The notes below the pieces were generated by a model. It was not told the DNA's origin. It saw only the letters and a list, made by a program, of their open reading frames with translations, and did not search any database. A program made the position numbers and the translations under genes. A DNA stretch of 64,000 nucleotides, taken from Lumnitzera littorea (Eukaryota; Streptophyta; Magnoliopsida; Myrtales; Combretaceae). Of this stretch, positions 12,480 through 24,660 are shown piece by piece (within the stretch, counting starts at the first letter, position 1; every line of letters starts with the position of its first letter). The stretch is from positions 78,462,373 to 78,526,372 of the forward strand of contig JAMXBB010000010.1 in assembly GCA_024138015.1 (NCBI GenBank), in the 5' to 3' direction.

Positions 12480-12730
12480 CCTGTCGGCGTAATTATTGCA
12501 AATTCCTTACTCACTAGGCATTAAAGTCCTGACTTTTACATTTATGGAAATGAGACTTTCAAGGCTTCAGCCTCGCCCAATGCTTCTAGCTGTCAGCCCT
12601 TTTTATCTTAACTATAAATGTCGTAGTAAGTTCATAAATTCAATCAGACTTCTAGTCTGCTATTATCAAATCAAGCGCATCCGGTTCACGATAAAAGTTC
12701 AATGGATATTCCGGACGCAATTGTGATAAT
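12480..12730. other. Compositionally distinct, GC-richer segment of unknown origin
   Basis: The block is visibly richer in C and G than the sequence on either side. It holds a short 76-codon open frame at 12496-12726 with no recognised domain. The ending contains CGCATCCGG and ATTCCGGACGC. A transferred organelle fragment is possible, but I recognised no organelle gene. Confidence 0.3.
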
Positions 12731-12989
12731 ATTAAGCTGAATCTTCCTGAGAAAAGAATATCGGAGAATAGTATTTGATTTTTTCTATATATTTAAAAGT
12801 ATTTTTAAAAGATTCAAATCTATTGGAATAATAGAGAAAAATAAATGAAAGGAATCATGATCATCATTAGCAAAGATAAAAATTTAAAAGGAAAAAAAGT
12901 AAAAAAAAAAAAAAGGGTACGTGATGCAGCAACAAAATGTGAGGTTTGGCCGTTTTGGAAAATAATTCTCTCTTAATTCCTCTCCGCCC

Positions 12990-13090
12990 AATCCCGTTTC
13001 AACCTAAAGAATGCATATAAATATTTTTCTTCAAATTCCCCTCTCTTCTCATTATATCCTTCCCCTTTTCCTCTTCCCTAACTCCATGTA
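12990..13090 (+). promoter_or_regulatory. Possible orphan core promoter
   Basis: A TATA-like sequence (CATATAAATA, about 13014-13023) is followed by about 60 bases of C/T-rich sequence. An ATG at about 13086 is immediately followed by TAA. The C/T-rich leader after a TATA box is typical of plant promoters. No coding frame follows, so it is either a relic or drives a non-coding transcript. Confidence 0.3.
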
Positions 13091-13310
13091 AGGTATTATA
13101 TTAGCAATTTAAAAGAACTTTTTCCTTTAATGACCTTTCACCTTATCCATTAAGAGATTTCTAGACAAACTTTGTTAGCAATATTTATGAATAATCTCAT
13201 GTTATTAATTTTACGAAACCCATTTTCGTTTAAGGACTTAGTTTTAGCTTATAGGAATCTTCCCGTGGAGTTTATAGGCCTAGGTCATTATGCCAAGACC
13301 TATAATCAAG

Positions 13311-13511
13311 ATGGCTGAAATTTAAAATAAAAAAAAAAAAAATTGTTCACAATATTGAAAAATAACATATATCATTTATATAAATCTATTTTTTTCTCAA
13401 ACGTTTATATAATGGCTGAAATTTAAAATAAAAAAAATTGTTCACAATATCGAAAAATAACATATATCATTTATATAAATCTATTTTTTATTTTCAAACG
13501 TGTATATAATT
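13311..13511 (+). repeat. Tandem duplication, unit about 101 bp, two copies
   Basis: Two near-identical copies start at 13311 and 13412, each opening ATGGCTGAAATTTAAAATA and continuing through 'ttgttcacaatat' and 'aacatatatcatttatataa' to 'caaacgt'. They differ mainly in the length of A and T runs and a few single bases. Confidence 0.9.
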
Positions 13512-14210
13512 CCATTTAAAAATAATTAGTGTTATCACAATAATTTAGAGATGGTACCCTATTATTTGAACACATAGTTTCGGGAGTCATACTTGATTCT
13601 CTTCACGTCAAATGAAGTGTCAAGACCATTATATGTTAGTTGTATCATTATTAGTCTTCAATTGAGGATAAATCATTATTCGAATCACCTTTATCTCACC
13701 TTTATCTCTAAGTTGTAACTTGATTAGAGAAAAAGAAAAATAATGTATCGAAAGAACTAAATTTGAAAAAGTGGTTTAACCGTTTTGGTTGGGCTAACTA
13801 GCACATTAAACCAAACTTCCACGAGTAACTCCCTACCCGCATGCCATAAATTTATATGCATGTTAGTATCAATAAATTTTTTTTTTAAAAGAGAAAGATA
13901 TGATATTTTCATTGTTTGGTTGGTTTAGTAAATCAAGGCAGTGATTGTTATTTTAAATTTTACAAAATAGCTTTTTACATTTTTTGATTTCTTCTCTAAT
14001 ATTTTGTTTCCTGTTCTTTTATTATTTACTTATCTATATTATTAAAGACTCAAAAGGTTTAAATAACCAGTTATTAATATCTTCTCCTAAAATTATTGTT
14101 TAAGCATCTAATATAATTTTATATATAAAAAAGCTAACATTAAACAGGTATTTTAAAACTATAAACATATTATAACATAGATAAATTTATCAACCTAATT
14201 GATTTCTCTT
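13512..14210. other. AT-rich spacer
   Basis: No gene, terminal repeat or RNA gene seen. Confidence 0.4.
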
Positions 14211-14580
14211 TTATCTTAACTTCTTTCTTTCTAATTTTTCTGTGACTGTTTAATTTCCCCATCACCCCACCTCCACCACCACCAACCTACTTTGTATGTG
14301 CACTCTTCTCTTCGAATCTCACTTCCCAAATCTCCACTATTTTTAGATGTACAAAGTTGATTTTTTTTTTCATCTTAACTTCTCGCTTTCTAATTTCTCT
14401 GCCCACCCCCACCAACCTACTTTGTGTGTGCACTCTCCTCTTCTAATCTCACTTTCCAAATCTCCTTTCTTTGGATGTACAAACAATTATTTTACACTCT
14501 CCAAATCTCCACTTTCTTTGGATGTACAAACAATTATTTTACACTCTCCATATCTCCACTTTCTTTTTTGGATGTCCCAA
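14211..14580 (+). repeat. Compound tandem repeat, including a 48-bp unit
   Basis: A pyrimidine-rich block at about 14215-14350 recurs imperfectly at about 14372-14480 (shared 'caccaacctactttgt' and 'aatctcac'). Inside the second copy a 48-bp unit starting TTTGGATGTACAAACAATTA repeats at 14469 and 14517, with a partial third start at about 14567. An 84-codon open frame crosses the array but is only the repeat translated. Confidence 0.85.
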
Positions 14581-15235
14581 TGTGAGTGTTTCGACGGTTA
14601 GTTTTTGGTTATGAGAAAAGTTGTAAAATTGCATTAGAAAGTACATTTTTATAAGGTTCAGAATTTGAAATTTTAAATGTTTAATTTTAAAAACAAAGGA
14701 GTAGATAAACGTTCGATGTTTTATGATTTATCCTAAAAATATTTAGGTTTTTATAATTTACTTGGAAAGTATTATAGACGAAGCAATTCGTACTTGCAAA
14801 TTTACAGGATTTTTTTTTCCTCCTATTTTGTACCAATTTCCACTATATTTTGAATAATATTACCTTAATCATAGAGATGCCGCCATTAACGAGTTAAGAA
14901 ACGATGAAAGCGAGTCATGAATTCTCGTCGGACATAGAAGAGATGGGTGTAAACTCGCATTACGCATTTTTCTAGATGTCTTTGTATTTGCTACTATATC
15001 TGTCAATTTCATCCTGCTACCAAAACAATATTCATCTAGAACAATTAATGCAAAAACACATCATACATGTGACTTGTTCACAATCACAATCACAATCACA
15101 TAACATATCGACCACCACCATGTGGCTACGTATAGCACATGATTATTATTTTTCTGATCACACCACACTTATATAAGGCGATACATGCATACTAACTAAT
15201 ACCACAACAACTAATAATTAGTATCAATACAACAT
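14581..15235. other. Spacer downstream of the lipid-transfer protein gene
   Basis: AT-rich. It contains a short CACAAT run at about 15080-15100. No gene seen. Confidence 0.4.
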
Positions 15236-15240
15236 AGTTT

Positions 15241-15250
15241 TATTTATTGT
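15241..15250 (-). terminator. Likely polyadenylation signal of the lipid-transfer protein gene
   Basis: On the reverse strand this reads AATAAATAAA about 40 bases after the stop codon of the 15288-15596 gene. That suits a plant near-upstream element. Confidence 0.5.
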
Positions 15251-15287
15251 TTTGTCTATACTAACAAGCTAGAATGACTCATCAAAA

Positions 15288-15596
15288 TCAGCACGTTGGC
15301 CAGGCAATACCACAGGCGTTAGCAACCCTCTTTGCATTAGGAGATTTAACAAACTGGCCAAGGCTTGGATTCTTAATATACTCACAAAGGCAAGGTTCCT
15401 GCTCCTTTAGCTTGCTACAGCACAGGGTCGACGGGTCAGCGGGGGAGGTCATAGCGGGGAGGCACGGTGTCAGCTCCGCTGCAATGCATGTCACTGCCTC
15501 GGCTTTGGGTGGCCCTCCGCCTAGAATGAGTGCCATTATTGCAAACCCTAGTACCGGACTCAAGAAAATATTGGAGAATGTGAAGGTCAGCTTCAT
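15288..15596 (-). CDS. Non-specific lipid-transfer protein, type 2 (7-kDa class)
   Basis: A secreted small protein that binds lipid in a disulphide-stabilised cavity and acts in the cell wall or apoplast. The single exon encodes 102 residues. Residues 1-34 form a hydrophobic secretion signal ending ...KAEA, leaving a 68-residue mature protein. The mature part has all eight cysteines at 3, 11, 25, 26, 35, 37, 61 and 68, which is the C...C...CC...CXC...C...C order. The CXC middle residue is Leu and the mature length is 67-70, both typical of type 2. Further family marks are LKEQEPCLC, NPSLGQ and SPNAKRVANACG. Met1 is chosen because it gives a full signal peptide and follows a TATA box at a proper distance; Met21 would shorten the signal. 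It stands alone among repeats. Which lipid it carries cannot be read from the sequence. Confidence 0.95.
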   Translation of the reverse strand: MKLTFTFSNIFLSPVLGFAIMALILGGGPPKAEAVTCIAAELTPCLPAMTSPADPSTLCCSKLKEQEPCLCEYIKNPSLGQFVKSPNAKRVANACGIAWPTC

Positions 15597-15668
15597 AGTT
15601 AAAAATAGGAGAGAGGAAGTATATGTGGTGAGTGAATGATGTTATCTGTCCGTGGGATGTATTGAGAA

Positions 15669-15676
15669 ATTTATAG
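15669..15676 (-). promoter_or_regulatory. TATA box of the lipid-transfer protein gene
   Basis: The reverse strand reads CTATAAAT about 75 bases upstream of the start codon. This would place transcription start near 15640 and leave a leader of about 45 bases. Confidence 0.6.
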
Positions 15677-15689
15677 TGGGGGAAGTGAG

Positions 15690-18370
15690 ACGGGGGTTTT
15701 ATGGGATTCATGCATGACCATCAACGCGTCGAGTGAAAAGATGTGGTGAGACCACGAAACTTATAACGGCAGATCTAGGTCATGATTTGTCTTAAAAAGA
15801 GGAAAATAGGATAAAAGTATAACGTTTCGACTAGACTAGCTAGAACATTGAACTATACTCTTAGTTGAGGATGTACGTTCATGCTAAAATATGTCACAGG
15901 GCTTAGATAACTTTGGAAAAACCATGATTCTAGCTGATTAAAATAGTTGTCGCAAGCAATCTAGTTAGACTTGAATTGATTCGCTCAATCTAATCCTGTT
16001 ATTTAATTTGATTATGAAATTGCTTCAAATTATTCTTTTAATTTGAACTATCTTTTCAACAAATTGAAAAGACATGTTTGACTTGGCTAACTTAATCCTA
16101 TTTTTATGAATGCTAGCTATGTTTTCTAGCTTAGATGCACAAGTTCTTTTCCTTCCTTCTTTCTTTTTCTTTTTTTTTTTTCCCTAGAGAATGTATTTAT
16201 TTACTAAAAAAAAATAAACCTATACCTAGTTAAATAAAAAATAAAAAGAAAAAAACTCTTAACTATCATATCTTAAGAAGGTTAATAATGTTATTGCTTC
16301 AAAAATAATATATGAACTAGTTTTTACTTTAATATGGACAAATTAACTACAATTTGGCCACTTTACTGAATATTGATTTGTTTTAATGTAGGCAGGCTTT
16401 TTTTTTACCGCATTTGGGTAGAGTCAATGATAACAATAGACCAATGATGTCAGCAATTTCACTAAACTTATCAACAACCTTGTCTCGCTCCAACAATAGT
16501 TTCAAGCCCTCGAACATAGAGATGCCCAACAATAGTAAAGTGGCCATCTATAATAAAAGCACATGGCAATCGATCAACAGTCTAGGAGAACCTGTACCTT
16601 ACCTCACACCAACAGTCATTGCAAGTCCTTTTACAATGAAGATGGCTTGACAACAGTAAAAAGTGGCCATCAACAGTAAATTATGGACTATTGACATTAT
16701 AAAACCCATGTTAAAAAATAATTATATTCATTTTTTTTTCAAAGAATTATATTCATATTTCAAGTCATGTTGATTTACTATTATGACATCATAGTTGAAA
16801 CATTATATATATAGATAGATAGATGCAATATATGTGACACAGGTATGTACTGATATGTATTGTTTAAATATATAAAAATATCACATGTTATATAAGTAAG
16901 CAAATACATCACATGTTTCTATGTAAAAAAAATAAATCATATGACAATACTTAAAGTATTATAACACTATATTTATTTTGTATTAAAGCATTATATTTAT
17001 TATTATAATGTTACAATATATAAAAATTACATATATATATTTGCAACATATGAAACTAAGATATTATACGTATATCGTATTACATATGTTATTATATAGC
17101 ACTATTATATAATCATAGCATTATAACATAATATTTGAAACATCATGATATATAGAATATGTTAGTCCCATATAAAATATTAAGATGGGGAAGGGTAAGT
17201 TGATATATTTGAGCTTTTGAAAACTTTTTCGATATAAGAAAAATAAAATTACTCTCCTTAACAACTTATAATGGTAGTGATATTTTAATAATTCAATACA
17301 CAACAATTAATAAACCAAATTTAAAGAGTAAGGAAAGAGAATATCGGGCTCAGGATTTATAGAGCTTCGACCTTCTACCTACTACTTTTTTCCAGTTCCA
17401 CGATTAGAGACTTAATTTACTTTACCAGTGTCGTTTTATTTGATCCATTAAATTAAATCACAAAGAGATTACAAACATTTGTTATACATGGACTTTACAA
17501 CACTTTGCTCTGCTTATCTAGCATTTCCACATTCTAGGCTAATACAGATCTATAGAGCACAAATGTACTTATCTCAACAGGCAAACAACAAATAAAAATT
17601 ACAAATTATAAGTGAGAACAAAAGTATAAATCTTAATTAATTTCGCTTTAAAGAGAAATGACGATTGTTGTATTGTTTACTTTAGTGAAACTTTCTAAAG
17701 GACTTTCTGTGACTTTTCAAAAGATTAAATCTTATCATGATTTTTTACGCAATGAAAAATTTTTTTCTCCAGAGTTGTTAATGATGTTTTGAATCGTTTC
17801 TCTTTTATATTGAAATCTTCCGACTGCTAAAAATCTAAAAATTATCTTCATTTCCGTATTTATCTAATCGTTAGTTATTAAAGATAATTCCTTGGATATT
17901 TTAGTCATTTGAAATTAAAAAACAACTCTCCTTAACTTGTTTAGATCAAATATTCATTAATTCGTAACCATCAGATAAGCTTCTAATTTAAATTTGAAGA
18001 GATATGCTTTTTATTAGCAATTTTCAAATAAGTTTCATGTTCAAGATTTGAAATTCCATAAAATTTGAATCAACCTTATCCTTACTCATTCTTGTGCATA
18101 TCTTGATTTATCAAAAATAAATTCACTAAAAAATAATCCTCGGATCATGATTCCATCTTGAGTGAAATGGGATTAAATATATTTTCTTAATATACTCGAT
18201 CTAGTGGAGCTAGGCCTTGATTAATTCAAATTTGATTTAAATTTATTTTCAATGTCATTCTTCCAAACATACTTTCCGAACAACCTTTTGAAGTGTATCA
18301 GTTTTCTTTTCTTTAAAGTTTCTATGTTATACCAAAAGCTTTTGAAACACTTTCTAAACTATAGGGTGTT
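15690..18370. other. AT-rich spacer
   Basis: A 78-codon open frame at 16414-16650 has no recognised domain. Around it a short motif containing AAAGTGGCCATC recurs at about 16540 and 16660. A GATA run lies near 16812-16823. No gene recognised. Confidence 0.4.
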
Positions 18371-18379
18371 TAGGAGTAT

Positions 18380-18530
18380 TTACATACAAAAATCAAAGTT
18401 TAAAAGGGTTATGAGGGCTGTTTTCTCAATTTATGAAAGTTTAGGGGCTTAAAAACCTCACTTTAAAAGTTCAAGAGGTGAATCTTCGCCTAAGTCAAAG
18501 TTTAGAGGAGTTTTTTACAATTTCCCATAA
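18380..18530 (+). repeat. Dispersed repeat, copy A (forward)
   Basis: A roughly 150-bp block with recurrent 'aaatcaaagttta', 'gttcaagaggtgaatc' and 'cctaagtcaaagtttagagga'. It matches, in the opposite orientation, the block at 56200-56365. The interval order and spacing agree over the whole length, which indicates one interspersed family. Confidence 0.75.
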
Positions 18531-20285
18531 ATTTAAATATGATATGAACACTAAAATTTAATTACATAAAGATACATTAGAAATTTATACTATCATTTTG
18601 CACGATTGTTGATAGTATTTTCACATTTATATGTGTAATTTAGAAAGATTTATAACCATTCTAAAATACTAAGAATTGTAACAAATATAATCTATATAAG
18701 ACTAGATCAATTTCAATATTATCATGACTACCATGCCTTATAAGATCTTAGATTTAAATCTTCTATACTTATCCAATGGATCATTTTAATTTAATCATTT
18801 TATATATGATCATTAATTCATTACTTTATATTTAAACACTTTTAGTAATTTGTGTCATGTCTTAAACTAAAGAGTCGTAATAGTCTCACTATATAAACCA
18901 ATCTAAGCCCAAAGCTAGCTAATTAGCTGCTAACATAGCTATAACTTTTACAAGGCATTTATCACTTCCTTACTTCGAGCTATCTAATTCTGAGTCTAAT
19001 AAATATCAACCTATAATATAATTTTCCAAGATAACTTTGGAAAATAAACTTATAGCTCAAATAATCGAGAAAATTAAGATTTACAAATCATTTAGAGTAT
19101 CAAATCTCAATTTCAACAAAAAGTACTAAAAATAAATTGATTTGAGAAAATAAAGTGATTAATAAAGGGTTTATAAAAGATCACAGGTTAAAAGAGCATA
19201 GTATCCGTATCCGTATCCGTATTCATAATTGAAAACTAGAGGGTTACCAATAGAGACAATATTAGTTTCCTTATAAGTTAGTAAATTCGACATATAAATA
19301 AGAACATAGTCCATAGATCTTCAATCTCACTCCCTGACCCCATTCTTTAGTCTTTTGAAACTTGCTATAATACTGGTGAGTCTACTAGCAACTTGCAAAA
19401 TAGTTATAGGGAATGAACAATAACTTACTTAGTAAGTGTGACGGAGACAATAGCCCATATCTAATCACTAAGCAACTAAGGTTTTCAAGCAAGGTTAATT
19501 AGATGCTATGCATACTCAAGCAAATACCATCGTACGATGTTGATCAATCGTCGTGAGATAAGAGAAATTGCATCCACTCTAATTTGGGTTTCGAGAAATT
19601 TAAGCCATATGCTTCGTAAATCAAAACTAGGGGCTTGTGCAATAGAGAAACATACCCCACTCGAGACTACCTTCGAACCACAGTCTCAACCCTATTGTGA
19701 TTTCATCTCCTATTACTTAGTTTGACTAAAGGTAGGAAAAGGATCATCTTTACTATCTTCATCGAAGGGTCAATGTTTAGCTTGAGAATCTTAGTTGTTT
19801 CCCCTTATGAGTTGTGCTACAGGTTTAATTAGAAGTTAGGTTGAGTTTAAATTAGTTTGCCTCTTAAGGTAATTAAGCAATTTTCACACAATTCAATTAA
19901 TGTAATACCATAAGGCAACTAATACATACGGTCAAGCACTCTATAATAGCAATACAATATCCAAACACATGCGTTGCACATACGCAAGCTAATAACTTAC
20001 TGTCACAAACATGATAAATACTAAGGTCTTCAACTATGCTTAAGTAATACTCTAAAGTACAGTGAAGTACTAATCCCATTTACTTGGAACCTATTGCTTG
20101 TCAATGTGGTTTTTTACTTATCCTTGTAGGTGATCCCTTGATATTTACCTCGATGTAGTACTTTATTCTGCATATAAATTATGAAATATTACTAATTTAT
20201 TAGTCTATATGAGAATTAGGTTGATTAGTCGTTGATTTATTAGCCTATGCACTTAGTATAGGAAGTTTAGAGTAGTGCTATAAAT
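18531..20285. other. Spacer with a hexanucleotide microsatellite
   Basis: It holds about three and a half copies of GTATCC at 19201-19222. The short open frames at 19537-19725 and 19897-20079 have no recognised features. No gene seen. Confidence 0.4.
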
Positions 20286-20289
20286 TTAT

Positions 20290-21070
20290 GTTACCCCCCT
20301 AAGCTATCTCTTGAGTTAAGATGTCCTTGAAATATTTACTAGAGAAGCGTCTAAGATATCTTCTGCATTACTTAGGTATTGAAGTTCACCATAGATTTAT
20401 CCTCTGCATCAATCTTTGAGGTTAGTAAATCCCCAAGATTTTCAATAAATACCTTTTGAGCTAAGTTCTGAGTTAAGTCACCATTGAAGTCCCTAAACTC
20501 GAAGTTTTTGAGTTGTCCCCTGAGTCATATCAAAGTTAAGGGGTTAATAAGTTTATCCTCTGAACCATCATCTGAGTTTAATGAACACTTAAGATGTTTT
20601 ACGGATTACTTTCTAAGACAACTTCTGAGTGGTCATATGTCTATAATTACCTCCAAATATTACTTTGAGTTATCTTTTAGCTAAGTGTTGCGTCTATTAA
20701 AATTTAAATTTCTTAATAGAAACCCTTTGAGATATCCTCTGAGACTAGTAACTTCAAAGTTTTTAAGAATATTCCCTCTGATTTAGTCTTTAAGAATCCC
20801 TTGTTTCACCCTTAACTCACAATCTTGCCCCTAATTTAGCTTCTAAGTGAATATTGAATAGAATATTTGCCCCTTAACTTCTTCTGAGATACTCTCTAAC
20901 TCTATTATCTATAAGGTCTTTGAGAAAATCATCCTCTAACTAAGCTTCTGAATCCCCTGTTCCTATATTGTATTCGTAGGTCTTACTTTTGACTCACTCT
21001 CTAAATACCATTCTAGTGAAAAACTCATTCATAGAACCTTTTGAGCTATCATCTGCCTAAGTTCAATTTT
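20290..21070. repeat. Quasi-periodic array of CTCTGAG/CTTCTGAG-type motifs
   Basis: Variants of 'tcctctgagtta' recur at about 20301, 20353, 20400, 20453, 20468, 20515, 20553, 20572, 20622, 20733, 20772, 20838, 20882, 20925, 20947 and 21048. They are often paired with 'ttgagctaag' or 'ctaagt'. Spacing is irregular, roughly 15 to 110 bases. It looks like an old, decayed minisatellite or tandem family. No protein reading is consistent across it. Confidence 0.45.
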
Positions 21071-22880
21071 ACATGCACTTTGTTGATTCATCTATTTCCA
21101 CCTCAAACTCCATTAAAACAACCAAAGTAACACTCCATTCCATACTTCACAGCATCAGTACATCCAATTTCCCTATATAACATAGCATCATTCATTAATT
21201 TCTCTAATTCCCAAATCACCAAATGAGTCATATAAATGGCATATACTTGATTTTGTTAACTTCTCTCAATAGAATCTCTTCTAACAACACCTAAACACCA
21301 CAAAATACTTTAATAACTAGTAGAGCTTAGAATCTAAGTGAGGTCTTTAAAAAAAAATACAATAATTTTTATCAAAAATACCATTTTAATTATAATTTAA
21401 GGCTTAAAAATTTATAAAAATTATAGAAAAAAATTTTGTTAAAAATATCTTCATAGCATTTTAATATAAATATAGAAAAGTTTATAGGAAAATTTCTCAG
21501 TCAAAACTACATTATTAGACTTATTTATTTCAACATTGAAAAATGCTTGATTTTATCGATTTTTTATGCACGTGTATTGTAACTATTTAATTTGTGCAAA
21601 ATCATGTTTTTCCTATATTTTATACATAAAAATATTTAAGAATAATTTTTTTTAATTTTCTATGTATATTTAATATTTTTAATAATTTATGCAAATTGGT
21701 AGAAATTGGAGCCTCACCGAAAAATGGAGCTATTAACATGCATTATCAAACATTGGTAAAGCATACCCCGAATTTCCATAATTGCTAAATTTGGATTAAC
21801 ATAAGCTGTTAATATATTAGAGGCCTCGGACGCGGAGATTGCATGGAAGAATTAACACCAAGCTAGCCTATATAGGGAACACCTAAGCATATTAACTTAA
21901 TACTTGGATAAACATTGCAAGAATACCTAAAATGAAACGTGTACTCATGCTAAATCCTTTCCTTTGTTGCTGCTGCTTTAGAATAATAGGGAGACACTAT
22001 AAACACTCCAACATCCGCTACTTGATCCAATATAATAGCTAAGAGTTGGATCTTTCATTTAACTTCATGTAAGTGCATATAGCTGATACTGCTTAGAGTA
22101 ACAGCCTTGATCTGTAAAGCAAAAGGTGGTTTTAGTGTCACAAGGCGAGAATCTTCGCTAATACGATGAAACCGAGGAGAGTACACGATAGTTCTTCATT
22201 CGTATGCAAAGTCAGGTGCGTGGTCATTATTAGACTCTTATGGAAGTAGCTCGTTTGATTTGAGTTTTAGGGAACTTGCTGCTAAATTTCGAACTTTGCA
22301 GATTTTGAGAGATTAGTGTTTCATCTAATTTTGCTAGCATACTAAATACCAGATAATATTTTTTTTAGACACCAGAGCGAAATTAGGATTGAGTTAAAAC
22401 AAGTTTCATGCTAAAACTTGGAAGAACTAGGGTAAAAATAACTTTTATCTAATAAAGCAAGAAGATATTCTTCATCGTTAATTTAACATATGCTGCTATT
22501 TTAATGTTAAAGTGTGTCAAAGGGATACATTTTACTTTGAAGTAATCCTAGAATCAAATTGATTGGTAAAATGTGAGAAATTTAAATTTTATGAATATAT
22601 GTTGACACTTCGACCTGCTAATTGAAGTATAAATAAAGTAGGATATTTTACTTCAGTTGTTACATTTTATAGATAGCGTATACGGAACTAAAGAATGATT
22701 TATGGAAAATCATGCTTCCTGATATATTTGCATATGGGGTTGTCCTTTTCATAATTATGGAGACTTTGTGGGTAAAAAATGTAATGGTGGAAGTGTAAAA
22801 GATACCGATGAGAAGTAAATATGGATACATAAACAATGGCTTTTTGAGGAGACTCTCTCTTTGGCACAACAAACCTTAAT
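21071..22880. other. AT-rich spacer, possibly with the LINE 5' end at its right
   Basis: No gene recognised. Sequence just before 22884 may belong to the untranslated leader of the LINE, whose left edge I cannot place. Confidence 0.35.
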
Positions 22881-22883
22881 TAG

Positions 22884-24660
22884 GTGTCACAACAAGACAA
22901 GGATAAGGATAGTGATCTTCTCCATCGAAGTAAGAAAAGATTAACATTAACGAATGATATAGATTCGGATGTAGTGATAGTAGAAAATTTGATTAAGGTC
23001 TTCAATGAAAAGGATCTCTCCAATTTCAAGAAACTTTCTTTTAAGGACATAGATATCACCAATATCCCTGAAGCCTATGAAAAATACTGCTTTCAAGAGA
23101 ACCCTTCATCTTTTGATATTGATCATGATGTAGATAAATCAAAGGAAGAGGAGGAATGATTGAACACGACTATAGCACAAAGAGTATGCTATGTGAATTT
23201 CTCACATATAAAGATCGAAATTCTAAGTGCACTATGAAAGAACACCTTCACAAGAAAAATTCTTAGCCCAAACCTGAGGTATAAAATTTTATTGGATAGA
23301 TTGTCTTGTATGTTGATGAAATTAATTCCATTTAAACTAATTATTGCAAGTCTAAGGAATTACTTAATATCCTTAGAGAATGATTCAGATTATCAGTAGG
23401 ATATAAAAAACAGACCTTGGTTTGTTAATAGGAGATACCTAATGTTGAAAAAATAGGTTTTAGGATTTAGGCTGTATATTACTGAATTCGACATGGTAGT
23501 AGTGTGAATTTGAATTTTCGGCTTACCAGCAAGGTATTATTCCTCACTAGCTATTAATTGTATTAAGGAGAAAATAAGGCTAACATTGAGATATGATTCC
23601 TTTACATTTGAATTAGCGTGCGGAAGATTTGTGTGGATTTGTATTTAACTAAATATTATGTGCCGCTGAAATACGATTGTTATTAATGGAGTCCTTTATA
23701 AAATAATCTATGAGGGTCTTCCAAAAGTGTGTGAGCTTTGCAATAGAATTAGTCATAAAGACAGTAAATGTCCAATGCTAGAAAGGGACCTTGTTTCAAA
23801 TCTTTAGATAGAGGATTTGGTTCAACAAAAAGAGATGGCTGGTTTAATCGAGGCAAGAGAAATGGCATCAGGGAATGAATATGGGTGTGACCTTATTGAG
23901 AAGAGTAATAATGATGGTAAGTATATCGATATTGGAAAGGAGTGAGGAAGTAATGAAGAAGTGCCTTTTAATTACTCGATTAACAAACAAGCTACATTTA
24001 GCCTGAATAAATAAGTGTCGGGTGATTTAGGAGAGTAGACCACAATCCAATACAGAAAAAGAAAGTGGTGTAAAAAATAATTTGAACAATAACTCTACAC
24101 TGGATGTACCAATTACATGAAGTAGTAAGATTCCATTAAAACATATTAATGGTCAGAATGGTGTGACAATGGACAATTGTACATATTCAAAAGATTATAA
24201 ATAGCGGAGGGGATTCAGTTAAGTAGGCTGATCAACATTTTGCATTCTCTATGGTTAAAGAACCTCCTATATACTACACAAAAACCTACCAACGTAAACA
24301 TTCTTCTTCATTGAAGAAACTAGCACGAGAAAATGGTTCAAATACTAAAGGAAACCCTAACTCTTTAGGTTTTGAGAGACAATTAACCATGGTCAAAAGA
24401 ACATCCAGATATAAGGATTTGGGAAATCCAAACTCCTTTGAGCTTAATTGCTCTCTACGTAATGGTAGAGGATATCAATGTCCACAGTGCAGTGTAGAAA
24501 AAATATCAAGTACTTGAGATCATATTCGACCCTCTACATTCGTTGGGAAAAAGTTTTGATCAAGATCAAAGATTGATTCAAACAGAAGCAGAGGGGACAA
24601 TGGTGGCCAAGATGCCAGTAATACTGGACATGATAATAGGAGAAGATGTATTGGAGTTAC
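22884..24660 (+). pseudogene. L1-type LINE, ORF1 remnant (DUF4283-like region plus zinc knuckle)
   Basis: Plant LINE ORF1 proteins bind the element's RNA. Seen: an acidic N-terminal open frame 22884-23159, then a broken stretch about 23330-23690 that resembles the DUF4283 fold (PWFVNRRYLMLKK and later CGRFVWICI). Next comes VINGVLYKIIYEGLPKVC, and a clear CX2CX4HX4C knuckle (CELCNRISHKDSKC) ending near 23780. The phrase V-x-Y-E-G-L-P-x-x-C before the knuckle is characteristic of this family. A Ser/Asn/Gly/Lys-rich tail follows (24251-24517). Several stops and frameshifts are needed. The tail is interrupted at 24661 by an hAT-like element and resumes at 25636. Confidence 0.8.

Noticed and set aside
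15274..15711. Open frames of 121 and 91 codons overlapping the lipid-transfer protein gene
   Set aside because: They are shadows of the reverse-strand gene; the cysteine pattern, signal peptide and TATA box all support 15288-15596 on the minus strand.
20290..21070. CRISPR-like or other regularly spaced array
   Set aside because: The repeated words are short, variable and irregularly spaced, and the window is plant nuclear DNA.
22884..23159. 91-codon open frame as an independent small gene
   Set aside because: It is followed by DUF4283-like and zinc-knuckle sequence on the same strand and is better explained as the N-terminus of LINE ORF1.
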